In this document: piece after piece, positions 13,801 to 23,337 of the stretch
How positions within the stretch are numbered: the first letter of the stretch is position 1
Layout of the letters: every line of letters starts with the position of its first letter
From: Elgaria multicarinata webbii
Lineage: Eukaryota; Chordata; Lepidosauria; Squamata; Anguidae
NCBI RefSeq assembly: GCF_023053635.1
Contig: NC_086172.1
Span: forward strand, 22,597,501 to 22,661,500
DNA: 64,000 nucleotides
Direction of reading: 5' to 3'
The notes under the pieces: model-generated
Seen by the model: the letters and a program-made list of their open reading frames with translations, nothing else
What the model was told of the DNA's origin: nothing
The model's database searches: none
Position numbers and translations under genes: made by a program

Positions 13801-16800
13801 TCTCCAGAATGCCAGAAGTGCTACAAATCCAATATGCTTATATTGTAACACACTACACTGTGCATATGTTATAAAATCTTCAGATAAGCCACCAAACTGA
13901 ATTTTCTACCTGTTGTCGTGGTATCTATAGGGATGATGCTGCAAAACATCTTGCAGGAAACGTTCCATCAGGCTAGTTGTACCCGTACGATTCCTACAGT
14001 AAGTGGCAAAATGTCTATGCTGGGAGCTGAACACATGCTAAAATGGGAAAGAAAAAGATATTCCGTATTACAATTAACTATCCAAACTTTACTACAGATT
14101 TCATTACAATGGTGACCACAACTAAGAAATAAGGAAAGAAAGCAGCAGGAGGTTCTGGTTATCTGAATTCCTTCCCCCATCCCCTGCTGCCAAGGCCTAG
14201 GAACGTTCTCCACAACACAAATGTTTTGCACCTTCAGGTAGGGCATGATGTACTACTCCCACCAACAGTTCCAGGGCACAGGGGCTTCTTGCCTAAGCGT
14301 TCTACTAGCCACACGTGGGTTCTATTATTATTATTATTAGTATTAGTATTAGTATTAGTATCCCACCTTTTGCCCAATGCTGGGCCTCAAGGCGGCCTTA
14401 CAAAGTTTAAAATATACACGGCGGGGGGGGAGGGAAACAAAACCATAAACAATTAAAAAATACACAACAAAATTATAAGACATTAACATAGATGGAGGGG
14501 CAGGAGAGAAGGCGGCACGCCATACAGCTTCTCTTAAGCCCAGCCTGAGGACTGTGGTGGCAATAACATCAGTGAGATGTAGGGAGGGGCCAAAGGGGAT
14601 TTGGGCACCTAAATCATTTGTTTTGATTCTATTCATTTTCTCAAACCACACTTTTCTCAAGTCACAATTAAGCTGATGTGAGACACAATCTGGCCGTCTC
14701 TGATACAGGTATATTAACATCAACCAACATCTTTAGTACAAGAAGCCTTCAAGTTGAAAATAAAAATGAAACCGCATGCATGAAACAAATGTTCCCATTC
14801 TTTATTTTCAAACTTTCAGATCCATCCCTTCAACACATGAGGTTCCAAGGACGTGAATTGGAATCAAGTCCTTACTTTCATACCTGTTCAAGATTACTGT
14901 AGTGTACATGGCAACAGTTGCAATAGCCTTGCCTGTTCTGCATAACAGGTAGTCCAGACCCAGCCAATTCTGGTCCTTGTATGCTTAAATGGAATAAATA
15001 AATATAATTAGTCTAATATAATTAGACAGAAAGAGAAAGAGGTAAATTAAGACATAACATTGAGGGCTGCTATAAAGACAAGATTCATTTTACTTTTCCC
15101 ACTCTCAAACAAAATTCACTAGGAGTCAATGAACATTGTGTGGGAGTAGGAAACCTGAAATGTGTAGGTTTCCCTTAAATTTGGCATGCAGTATGAAAAC
15201 AAACATAGTGCACAATCCTACGCATGTTTACACACAAAAAAGTGCTACATCTCCCTGCATCCTTCAAGTCAGCCATGCTGGCTGTGGCATGTTCAGAATT
15301 GTAAGGCTGTTTTCTATTTAAAAGTGCAAAGAAGTGCACCTTTAATCACAAACACTATCTATTTGTACAGTCCTTCATAACTAATTCTCAATTAATAAAC
15401 ACGAGTACAAAATAAGAGTTGTTATCCTTTAACAATACTTTGTGGAAGGTTTGCAGTTAAGTGCAGGCCTGTCTCCAGTGGGAATCATGAAAGGGAACTG
15501 TCTCCCCTTTTTGCCTTCCCTGAGAAATATTCATTCCTTTCTTAGAGGAGTGAAAATGGTATTGTTCTAAACCATTACACTTTCTAGATGGTTAATCATT
15601 AAAAATATTATTTGGATAATTTGGGGGAAAATAAAGCACTAATGTTTCTGACTGACTACTCTGAAGAATGTATACACTTTTCAGTGTTGTGCGCTGGTAA
15701 TATTTCAATATATTTTACAGCTATACTACATTATTCATACTTGTCAGGGACTGCAAAAAACCAAGCAAAGAACTTGGTATTATAGTCTCTGAAAATTAAT
15801 TCCCAACAATCAGTTATTGGTGCTGGTCAATACACTAGGCCATTAAGATGCTTCTAATACGATTTTTAAAATGAAAACAGATTAAATTAATCCTTCAATA
15901 TTTCCTAGGATAGGATTGTCAAAGAAGTATATTTGAAATGCAGACCAGGAAAATTTCATAGCCATGGAGGGCCTGGGGTGGGGCTTCCAAAGTATTGCAG
16001 AGAGGTCAGCCTTACTGGGGAAACGCTTCGAGAAATATTCATTCTTGGCTGAACACAACCATTCCTTTTTTTTCCCCTGATTGCCAGGGCAGTCATGGCT
16101 TATACATGCAAATGAAATTAATCATATCAACAATCACATCCACTGTTCCTTCCACCATCAAATTTTAGCCAACTCTTTTGGGGCTAACTAAATCAACCAC
16201 TCCTGCCCCTCCCCCACCATACTCCTAAAACATTGTAAAACAGGAGTTGGACCTTCAACAAAATTTTGCACTGTGGAGTGCTCCCGTTCACTGTTCCAGC
16301 CAATCAGCCATGCCCTTCTTCATGATGTCCCATTCTATTTCCTTCCTCCCAGTTTTCTGTTCTCACCTCTCACATATTAAGCTGTTTTGTGGGTTTCCCT
16401 ACTTAGGGTTTGGGGCTGTCTTAATTCTGAAGGGCGGTTGGTTCTTTTTTTGTACTTCTGCAAAACACAGGGTCTACTGAGCCTGCTCATACCTCTCTCT
16501 AGTGCATAGGTGATGCTATTTTGGCTACTTAAGAGTCAACATCCACACCTGAACACCAGAAATATAGGGAATGCTTATTAGATAGGAAAAACGTCTCTCA
16601 TTTTCTGTGAGAAGAGATTTTAAGATCAGCTTTACTTGATCATCTCTCTGATCAATTTGACCTAAGACTGTTTTACATTCACATTGGTTTACAGGAATTC
16701 CGCTGCTCACAGCATGATGAGCCTATCTACCACCCACTCAATCCTAGGACACACCCTGTAAGTGAAGATGTTTGCCTAGGAAGGGTTGCCACTTCCCAGC

Positions 16801-17432
16801 ATGGGAGACACCAGGGGAAAAGGCGGGGGAATGGGGGGTTGGGTTACTAATTTGGCTTCATAAAATAATGGGGTGACGTTCATTCAAGATTTTACTGAAG
16901 GATGGAACAGTTTATTAGCCCAGCTGGTTATGGTTATCAATATACATATGCATAATACATAGGCATACCCATGGGGTTATGGGTTGTGTTCCCCACCTCC
17001 CCGAATATCCTGGAATACTATCTTGGAATACTATATGGCTCGGGTCCAGGTTATTTGAAAGAATGTATTCTCCCTTATGAGCCTGCCCGTGCTTTGAGAT
17101 CTTCTGGAGAAGCCCTTCTTTCAGTCCCACCATCTTCACAGGCGTGCTTGGTGGGAACATGGGAGAGGGCCTTCTCGGTGGCTGCTCCAGTGCTCTGGAA
17201 CTCTCTTCCTGGGGAAGCTAGGCTGGCTCCCTCCTTGATGGGCTTTCGGAAGCAGGCAAAAACTTTTTTTGTTCCAGCAGGCCTTTGGAGAATTATCTGG
17301 CCCTCCATCTATGTTAATGTCTTATAATTTTGATGTGTATTTTAAACGTTTATGTTTCCCCCCCACCCAATGTTTGTTTTAAACTTTGTAAGGCCGCCTT
17401 GAGGCCCAGCATTGGGCAAAAGGCGGGATACA

Positions 17433-17474
<42 letters not shown>

Positions 17475-20400
17475 GAAGCCTGCATGGGATTCTTTTATCA
17501 GCTACTGCAAGTTCTGGGTGAGAAATCTGAGCATTAATTTAACAGATACATTTACAAATTGGAAATACTAGTTTATAGAAAGCAAACCAGGGAAGCGGAA
17601 CATGTGCCCCTCGAGATGTTGTTGGGCTACAACCCCATCATCTATCACCATTGGCTGTAGCTGACAGAAGCTGCAGTCCAACAGTATCTGGAGGACCACA
17701 CTCCTGATGTAAAAATATAAAGAACACAGCTTCATTTTAATTCCACATCTATCTAACTTACCTACTACTGCTTTCCTGCCGTAAGGAGCCTTCATTACCT
17801 TGCCTTTCTTTACCTGTAAAGAAAGAAATATATAATAGAGGAGATATATAATAGAAAGAAATCCATCAAGAAATACACTTCCTTCCCATATTCCATTTAT
17901 TACCTGCCAGGGCAGTAAAGATACGTTTCAAGCAAATGCTGATGCTTTGATTGTGTGTTTCTCCCTCTGAATAAGATTTGCTTACCTTGTGCTGAAGCAG
18001 CGGAGGCTTCATCAGCTTGTTTATTCCGATCAAACATCTGAAAAATAAAATCAATGCAAGCAAAAGCTGAACATACACCAAGGAACTTCGAAGTTTGCTC
18101 AAAATATTGTTCCAGATTATATTAAAATTGCCTCCAAATTATTGCCAAATTTAAAATAAATTGCATTTTGGATTAGGAATAGGGCTTGCTCTCTGCCAAG
18201 ATCTACTTTTATTAAGAATCTGCAGACTTTCACTGCCCTGAGATATTACTGTTTTAGGGGTAGCTTTCAGCAAGAAGAGATTAGGAAGAGTCAAGTAACA
18301 ATTGATTTGTATTTACGTCAACATGATAGGAATGGAGGTGGCTCATTAGTTGAGGCATTAACTGGTTAGAGTACCCCAGCAAGGAACAAAGTGACTCAGA
18401 AACTTGGTTCTGACCTTGAGGGAGTATGGTAAAGGACAGCTCAAGGAGTAGACTGCTTTTAACTAACGTTCCTGCTTCAGTGCTCTAAGGCCTCCAAATC
18501 CAAACCATTGTTGAACAAGATACGATCTAAAAAGTCCCATATATTTGGGCATAACATATAAATAATATATATTGCAATGGATGGGCAATATATCACTATA
18601 GGATCATATCAATTGTTCTAATAGGATTTGAAAGAAGGCACAAAGGGCGTAATCCTATGTATGTTTAGACAGAAAAAACTCCTACAACTCCCAGCATTCC
18701 CCAGCCACCCATGCAGTGTCCAAGAATGAATGCTGGGATTTGTAGGGCTTGTTTCTGTCTAAACATGCATAGGATTGCGCTCTAAGGTTTTTTTTCCTGG
18801 TGTAAATGGTTATAATTACTTCTTGAACATTGTCTCTGCAGGCACCATCTCTAGGTCAGTGATGGGGAGTATCTAAACGACAATGCCTTGGAAGGACATC
18901 AGTTCAAAAGCCTGCAGCATTGCTGCTGCAAGGCTAAACCAATAAAGTTAGATGGGGCAGGACAGAGCGTGGGCGGTCTGGCCGGAAAAGTCTGCCCTCT
19001 GCCCCGCATTCCCGTGCTTTCCCTTCAACAACAACAAAAAACTCAGCCTCTCTCTAGTAGCCGATTGGAACTTTTCACAACACACACTGAATAACCCAAA
19101 GCAACGGTACAAGTCACCATGAATCAGCACTTTGAAAATGTGCAGTTTTGGGGGTGAAATCCCGATGTGGTTGTGACTTTGCGGCCATGTCATTTAAACA
19201 ACAGTGCCACTGCACAGCCTCTACAGGCCTAATCAAGCGTACAGACAACCCCCTGGACCCTGATGCAGTGCTCCCCATTACTACCAGATCTCACAGTAAT
19301 ACAAGAATGGCTTGAAACTTTCCCATCTTGGTCTGATAATGCTTATACTGAAATTGTATGCACTTTCAAAAGCCTAACCTTCTTATCTGCCTTTGCATCC
19401 GCATGAAAAGCGAACTTCAGACACCATATCTCGGAGAAGAGATTGTTTTCTGAGCAGGACCCTCATCTGTTTTCATGCTTACTGACAACCTGTAAATAAA
19501 TTTCAAGCTTCAGATATTTTTGGCCCTCAAGAAATGCATATATTCTGCAAGCAAAATCCCAACATAAAACTAAATAAATTTGAAAGCAACTTTAAAAACA
19601 CTGGATACAACCCTGTGTAATATTTTATTATCTTGTCATTTAAATCTTCATGTTTATAGAATAGTAGACATGAACTTGCACAGCAACCAACACAAAGCAC
19701 TTTAATGCTAACAGCATCTCAGAAAAGTAGATAAATATGATCTATACTTTACATGTGGAGAAGATCAGTATTTTCTTTTAGCTTATGCTGTGAAGCACCA
19801 TGGCAGTTTATACTCACTGTGCTGTACAATACAGTGCTAAAATGACTAATATGATCTCGTTCAGTTAACTAACATGATTGTCAATATAAAACAAAAATTC
19901 TTTATATAGGTTGAGCATAGCTAAGTTTCAACTCACGTTATTGATTTTTTTTAAATAATTAATTTCTTATTATTGTGTAAAATTAGTGTGCAAAAATAGA
20001 TTAAAATTTAGATATGGGGACTAGTGGTACACAATATTGGTGAGCAAGAAATATAAATGCCCATCATAACCTGGAAGTTTTAAGCATGTTTATACCAAAC
20101 CATAATTTATTAGATACAATTCAATTTGCACTGACAGGGGGAAAAAAAGGACTCATTTGCTAGCTGTAGTAAGAAGAATGATTCCATTTGATCTGCAGTT
20201 ACACACACTGGACTAAAATTTGCCTTCTTTCTTAGTTTTACTGTCTGCATCATTATTTGTACGTAGAGTACAAAGATTCTGGAGCACTTACAAGACAAAT
20301 TTCTGCTTCAGCAAAATTCCTCCTGTTTCATTTTAAAAGCTATGAACACAGGCTCAATCTAAACATGAGGGCAGAAAACCAGTTCTGTCCCGATCTTATA

Positions 20401-22465
20401 TGAAGTGGGCCCCACATTTTAAGAGCAAAAAGGGCACAGGCTTCCCTCCTCTCATGATCTAACTCCCCACACTTTGTTGCCTGAACTGCCCCACTCCAGT
20501 TGGGTTCCAATACTTGAGAGAATGGAGACAGGGATGCCACAGGAGAAAGGATGGTTCAACTCCTCTTACCCACATGCCTCGCTTTGCTCTTAAAAATAAT
20601 CTCCCACTCCTCTCCCTAAACATAACTGCGACAGACACACCTGGGTTTAAAATGAGCAGGCTTGCTGCGATCACATATCAGTGGTAGTAATATAACCTGG
20701 TTTCACATTATAAAGATGCCAAACAGCGTATTAGTTTCATTCATCTCTGAGCAAAATTAATAAAAGCTGGAAACACATATAATTTAATAAATACAAAATA
20801 GGCAAAGACACTGCTTTGACAAAACACGCATTGAATGTCCACATCCAACAGAGCAGCCATGCACATTTTTTTCAGGAAGTGCGCAATTTCAGACAGGGGT
20901 TATGTTACAGAACAGACCTATACAGCTTGTAATTCACCATGCCAAATCCAGCCTACCAGAACCATCATCATTCTCCCCTCCAATTGTTTGGGTGGGGCTT
21001 TAGAAGCAAGAATGGGCCACATGAGAATTAAGGGGTGGTTTCTACATACTCAGGGGAATCCTTAGATATGCAGAAATATATACGATTGCAAACTAGAAGA
21101 AAAAAGTGTTTTAAAAAAACCCAAATGCCTTGATAAAGTCCTCTGAAATTTTGTATATTTCTGAGTGACCCTTTTTTTTTTTTTGCTATAATATGTCATA
21201 CAAAGACCATGAGGAAGACATAGTCAAACCACGTTGGGTACTTTTCATAACAGAAATGACTGTTTTTCTAGCACCAGCTTGAGACACATCTCTTCCTTCG
21301 CTGTCCCCTTTTGTAACTCACCACACTCCTGTTCTCTTCTGTTAAAGAATATATACACCAACTCTAGTCAGACATCACTGATTGAATATAAAAGGGCGGC
21401 TAACACCGGCTGGCCTTAACATGGACACGTCAGGCCAGCCCAAAGTCACCTTTTGTGCCATACAAGCCTGCATTTCGCTCGATGTGACTCAGTCACACAC
21501 ACCATTTCCCCCATGTGCCAAAGGCAGGTTCCTGCCAGTGTCTACCCACAGCATTCATCACCGTCCTGCCCAGGCCTCACCGAGAGGGTCAACCTGTGTC
21601 CAGGCGACACTATTTCACCTTGTTCAACCAATATTGTGATTCCCAGTTTTGGGGAGGAAGACACACACAAAAGGACTCCAACAAAGGAACTTGCACATCA
21701 GCGGGGATGCTGGGCTGGAACGCTGCTGCCCGACATGCCAGTTTTCGCTGAGGAGAGAGGGTGGGGGCATTTTGTTTATTTGGGTCCTGGGAAGTATTCA
21801 GTCAGGGAGTCTGCACTGAAGCGGCAAGGCCCGGGCAGGCAATGGCCTTGCTGAGGGAGAACTGGGCCTCCACAAAGCGACTCCCACGTTGAAAATTAGG
21901 AGGAGGAACCCTGCCATGTTTCAGGGAGACACACACGGGTTGGAGTCAGAGAAGCCATTGGCAGGCCGGCCGGCAGGCCGTGTTATTTCAGGCGCAGGCT
22001 TCTCCCAGAGCCCCGTGGCCCTGGCTGGCCACCCCTGAGAGCCCCGTGGCTCGGAGAGGGAGAGGCTCTTGGAAGTACCGCTCACAAGCAGACGCACCGG
22101 GGTGGGTCGGTAGGTGACTCGGGCGGGCCGCGCAGCTATTAGAAAACATTCGGCCTTGGGAAGCTCACTCCCGTCTTCTCCGCCCGCCCGCCCCTCTTTC
22201 CACCTCGGGCAGAACAGCAACCACCGAACTCTTGGGGGCCAACTTTCCCAGCAGTCGTTAAAGGGGGGGGGGGTTGGTTGAGTGAGTGTGTGTGTGTGTG
22301 CGCGCGCGTTCCGGAAGCAGCCGAGAAACCCCGCCCCCCGCACGCACGCGCACAAGGAAAGCGGCAGCTTCCGCGTAACCTACGCGCCCTTCCTTCTATT
22401 TCATTTGCGCCGCCGCCTCGAGCGCTTGAACCCCTGCTCTGCCTGCGTGTCTCTCTTACCTCCAT
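2488..22465 (-). CDS. ZDBF2: ZDBF2 whole gene: six coding exons reconstructed by splicing
   Basis: The coding sequence is joined on the minus strand from 22465-22460, 18037-17986, 17813-17762, 14983-14884, 14037-13910 and 5185-2488. Every junction has an AG acceptor and GT donor and keeps the frame, giving about 1,011 residues. The DBF4-type zinc finger lies at residues 58-77 in this numbering (C58, C61, H71, H77). The rest is a low-complexity, Ser/Lys-rich, probably disordered nuclear protein with several basic stretches. Human ZDBF2 (from memory about 2,350 residues) begins [20 protein letters not shown], which matches residues 51-70 here closely. The molecular function of ZDBF2 is poorly known; in mammals it is paternally expressed from an imprinted locus. 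The protein here is less than half the mammalian length. Introns 1-5 are about 4.4 kb, 172 bp, 2.8 kb, 0.85 kb and 8.7 kb. Identity is confident; transcript structure upstream of exon 4 is inferred from splice sites and frame. Confidence 0.88.
5908..6466. repeat. Possible palindromic DNA element
   Basis: The left end (cctggttcgcacacaaagcta then gtttatttaacctatgg) resembles the reverse complement of the right end (aggttaaataacccttgatg then gtgctaaccag). Similarity is imperfect, and internal aaaccaggcccttgtaggtt runs echo it. Confidence 0.35.
7258..8777 (+). mobile_element. L2-clade LINE, reverse transcriptase part to 3' end
   Basis: A 5'-truncated copy encodes RT blocks: [36 protein letters not shown] and [10 protein letters not shown] (YADD catalytic motif near 7738), then a C-terminal stretch to about 8400. 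It ends gtaaaccgcccagagagctttggctgtggggcggta with a short aaat tail. The frame is interrupted more than once, so it is dead. It lies inside ZDBF2 intron 5, antisense to the gene. Confidence 0.88.
8785..9202 (+). mobile_element. LINE 3' end with CATT tail
   Basis: A decayed C-terminal frame ([10 protein letters not shown], then [21 protein letters not shown]) is followed by an AT-rich UTR and a terminal aataaaggaattcattcattcatt. The clade was not resolved. Confidence 0.45.
10340..10861 (+). mobile_element. L2-type LINE 3' piece with ATT microsatellite tail
   Basis: The frame [24 protein letters not shown] and [15 protein letters not shown] matches the C-terminus of L2-type ORF2. It ends gagaggcgggtaggaaa followed by (ATT)n at 10817-10860. 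Confidence 0.8.
11204..11322. mobile_element. hAT-type MITE copy
   Basis: It has ends cagcctttcccaatctgg and tattggggagtgctg with a weak 8-bp flank match (ctttaaga, ctttggaa). Same family as 1067-1196 but older. Confidence 0.65.
11772..11787. repeat. Poly-G run
   Basis: An uninterrupted G tract in ZDBF2 intron 5, preceded by ttactttg. Confidence 0.8.
13910..14037 (-). CDS. ZDBF2: ZDBF2 exon 5 (second half of the zinc finger)
   Basis: This 128-nt exon lies between the acceptor ttttag (ending 14038) and the donor CAG|gtagaa (13910/13909). It reads [18 protein letters not shown], then [21 protein letters not shown], ending in phase 2. The human counterpart recalled is HLFSAQHR...[16 protein letters not shown], an obvious match. 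H1 and H7 of this exon are the two zinc-ligand histidines of the DBF4-type finger. The exon joins in frame to 14884 upstream and to 5185 downstream. It was missed by simple open-frame listing because it is short and read in another frame. Confidence 0.94.
14038..14883 (-). other. ZDBF2: ZDBF2 intron 4, splitting the zinc finger
   Basis: This 846-bp phase-0 intron sits between Gln20 and His21, counted from the exon 4 methionine, just before the first zinc-ligand histidine. It carries an antisense LINE tail. Confidence 0.85.
14321..14512 (-). mobile_element. L2-type LINE 3' end
   Basis: The reverse complement reads tttaaactttgtaaggccgccttgaggcccagcattgggcaaaaggtgggata followed by (ACT/AAT)n, the same 3' end as at 17035-17471. 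The tail is the ATT/AGT microsatellite at 14321-14360. Confidence 0.75.
14884..14983 (-). CDS. ZDBF2: ZDBF2 exon 4 (first half of the zinc finger)
   Basis: The donor is GAACAG|gtatga at 14884/14883. The exon reads [13 protein letters not shown] then [20 protein letters not shown]. The latter aligns with the human N-terminus [20 protein letters not shown]. C8 and C11 counted from this methionine are the two zinc-ligand cysteines. The methionine at 14943-14941 is the classical start, but the frame stays open upstream to an acceptor (atttaag ending 14984) and continues into exons 3, 2 and 1. This methionine may therefore be an internal start of a shorter 961-residue form. The acceptor tract is only moderately pyrimidine-rich. 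Confidence 0.92.
15208..15306. repeat. Decayed palindromic MITE, related to 18645-18784
   Basis: Shares gcacaatcctacgcatgttta and a central catgctggctg with the 18.7-kb element; only one end is clear. Confidence 0.4.
17035..17471 (+). mobile_element. L2-type LINE 3' piece
   Basis: The frame [20 protein letters not shown] and [15 protein letters not shown] is the ORF2 C-terminus. The end aggccgccttgaggcccagcattgggcaaaaggcgggata is followed by (AAT)n. Confidence 0.82.
17591..17705. mobile_element. hAT-type MITE copy, diverged
   Basis: The gatgttgttgggctacaaccc and ctgcagtccaacagtatctggagg halves are inverted relatives. The edges are eroded. It sits about 60 bp from exon 3 of ZDBF2. Confidence 0.55.
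17762..17813 (-). CDS. ZDBF2: ZDBF2 exon 3 (N-terminal extension)
   Basis: This 52-nt exon has a strong acceptor (ctttctttacag ending 17814) and donor (GTAG|gtaagt at 17762/17761). It encodes [17 protein letters not shown] with split codons at both ends. It joins exon 2 (phase 1) and exon 4 (phase 2) without breaking the frame. The composition is hydrophilic and matches no domain. Support comes from two good splice sites plus frame continuity. I cannot exclude that some transcripts skip it; skipping it alone would break the frame. Confidence 0.83.
17986..18037 (-). CDS. ZDBF2: ZDBF2 exon 2 (N-terminal extension)
   Basis: This 52-nt exon lies between ttttatttttcag (ending 18038) and AAG|gtaagc (17986/17985). 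The first codon is ATG directly at the acceptor, reading [17 protein letters not shown]. It is exactly the length of exon 3 and separated from it by a 172-bp intron. Joined to exon 1 it reads ME-MFDRNK; if exon 1 is replaced by another first exon, its own ATG could start translation. Both splice sites are near consensus. Confidence 0.83.
18038..22459 (-). other. ZDBF2: ZDBF2 intron 1
   Basis: It holds one clear palindromic element (18645-18784); otherwise no gene or element was recognised. An additional short 5' exon could be hidden here. Confidence 0.6.
18645..18784. mobile_element. Palindromic MITE
   Basis: The left end gggcgtaatcctatgtatgtttagacagaaa is the inverted partner of tttctgtctaaacatgcataggattgcgctc. 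Second inverted blocks (ctacaactcccagcattcc, aatgctgggatttgtag) lie inside. About 140 bp, with arms covering nearly all of it. Confidence 0.75.
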
Positions 22466-22780
22466 TGCGTTTCCCACCCCCGCCCCCGCTTTCAGTGCTA
22501 CTCAAAGTGTCAAAAGGCACAGTCACCGCTTCCTCTTCCGGGTTATCAGAGAGCCGACCTTTCGCGGACGTTCCTAGAGAGGCCCGGCGCGGGCCCGGCG
22601 CGGAGACGTCACGGCCGTTGCGGCGCGGGAGCGCGCATTGCAGAGTTCTAGCTGCGGGTGGGTGGGAAGACAGCTCAGAGGCACGGACGGGGCGCAGCGC
22701 CCCCTGGGAAAGAGCGCAGGCAAGTGCAGGGGGGGCTTCCCCGCGCAATCTCCGCCCCTCCCGCAACTGTAGGCCCAGGC
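21900..22780. promoter_or_regulatory. ZDBF2: CpG island, ZDBF2 promoter
   Basis: This is the only dense run of CpG in the window outside transposons, richest from 22080 to 22760. It holds GC-box-like stretches (cccgccccc near 22480), an ETS-like ccggaag at about 22310, an NRF1-like cgcacgcgcac near 22345, and repeated ggcccggcgcgg near 22580. No TATA box is evident, as usual for CpG island promoters. It covers the presumed first ZDBF2 exon. A G run (about 22265-22274) and a short GT/GC repeat (22281-22307) lie inside it. Whether it also fires on the plus strand cannot be judged. Confidence 0.75.
22460..22465 (-). CDS. ZDBF2: ZDBF2 exon 1 coding end (start codon two codons before the donor)
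   Basis: On the minus strand the sequence reads ACGCAATGGAG|gtaagag, a near-perfect donor at 22460/22459 inside a CpG island. The ATG has G at -3 and G at +4 (good Kozak context). The same frame has a TGA 12 codons upstream (22504-22502) and no other ATG, so this would be the first in-frame start. Joined to exon 2 it gives ATG GAG | ATG TTT. The 5' end of the exon is not visible; it lies at higher coordinates within the island. The choice of this first exon is inference and needs transcript data. Confidence 0.72.
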
Positions 22781-22861
22781 GGGATGGCAGCTTCCAAAAC
22801 ACTGAGCTTTGCACACTCTGGTATGTTGAGCCATTGGCCATGGCGGCTCGGGAGGATGGGT

Positions 22862-23113
22862 GTTGTTGTTGTTGTTATTATTATTATTACATTAATATCC
22901 TGCCTTTTTTCCTCCAAGGAACCCAAGGCGACGTACATAGTCTTCCTCACCATTTTATCCTCACAACAACAACCCTGTGAGGTAGGTTGGGCTGAGAGTC
23001 TGTGACTGGCCCAAAGTCACCCAGTGGGTTTCCATGGCCGAGTGGGGACTAGAACCCGGATCTCCCGACTCCCAGTCCAACACTTTAGCCACTGCACCAC
23101 ACTGGCTCTCTAC
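22862..23113 (-). mobile_element. tRNA-derived Sauria-type SINE
   Basis: Read on the minus strand it begins agccagtgtggtgcagtggc, with a pol III A box around 23085-23095 and a B box ggttctagtcc at 23046-23056. A conserved body follows, then a LINE-like tail and (AAT)n. This SINE type is characteristic of squamates. It is nearly full length and lies about 100 bp upstream of the ZDBF2 CpG island. Confidence 0.82.
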
Positions 23114-23206
23114 ACCCATCTGGAGGGCACCAGGCTGGGGTTTGCACGGCTGGGCAGCCTCCTGCTCCCCATGTACCTACTTGCTCTCCAGTGGAAGCAT
23201 AGGACG

Positions 23207-23337
23207 GTGAATCCGCTCTTGGTTTCAGCCAGAACTCTAAAGGAGCCATTGAAGGTACTGAATGCAACCCCCAAAATAGGTTCAGCATGTTGGAGAGCTC
23301 CTTTAGAGTTCTGGTTGAAACCCAGTGCGAATCTACT
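23207..23337. mobile_element. Palindromic MITE with ~40-bp arms
   Basis: ggtttcagccagaactctaaaggagc near the left end is the inverted partner of gctcctttagagttctggttgaaacc near the right. Confidence 0.7.

Larger units (their letters stand above)
5186..13909 (-). other. ZDBF2: ZDBF2 intron 5 (8.7 kb)
   Basis: The donor is at 13909 and the acceptor at 5186. It contains two L2-type LINE pieces, a LINE 3' end with a CATT tail, a MITE and a probable palindromic element at 5.9-6.5 kb. No further exon is needed, since exons 5 and 6 join in frame. The stretches 5.2-5.9, 6.5-7.2, 9.2-10.3 and 11.3-13.9 kb show nothing I can name. Confidence 0.75.
14984..17761 (-). other. ZDBF2: ZDBF2 intron 3
   Basis: It contains a palindrome fragment near 15.2 kb, an L2-type piece at 17.0-17.5 kb and a MITE at 17.6 kb. 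From 15.3 to 17.0 kb I see nothing recognisable. Confidence 0.7.

Noticed and set aside
22278-22980. Plus-strand open frames in the CpG island (up to 232 codons)
   Set aside because: They are GC-rich frames without stops by composition. The supported transcript runs on the minus strand.
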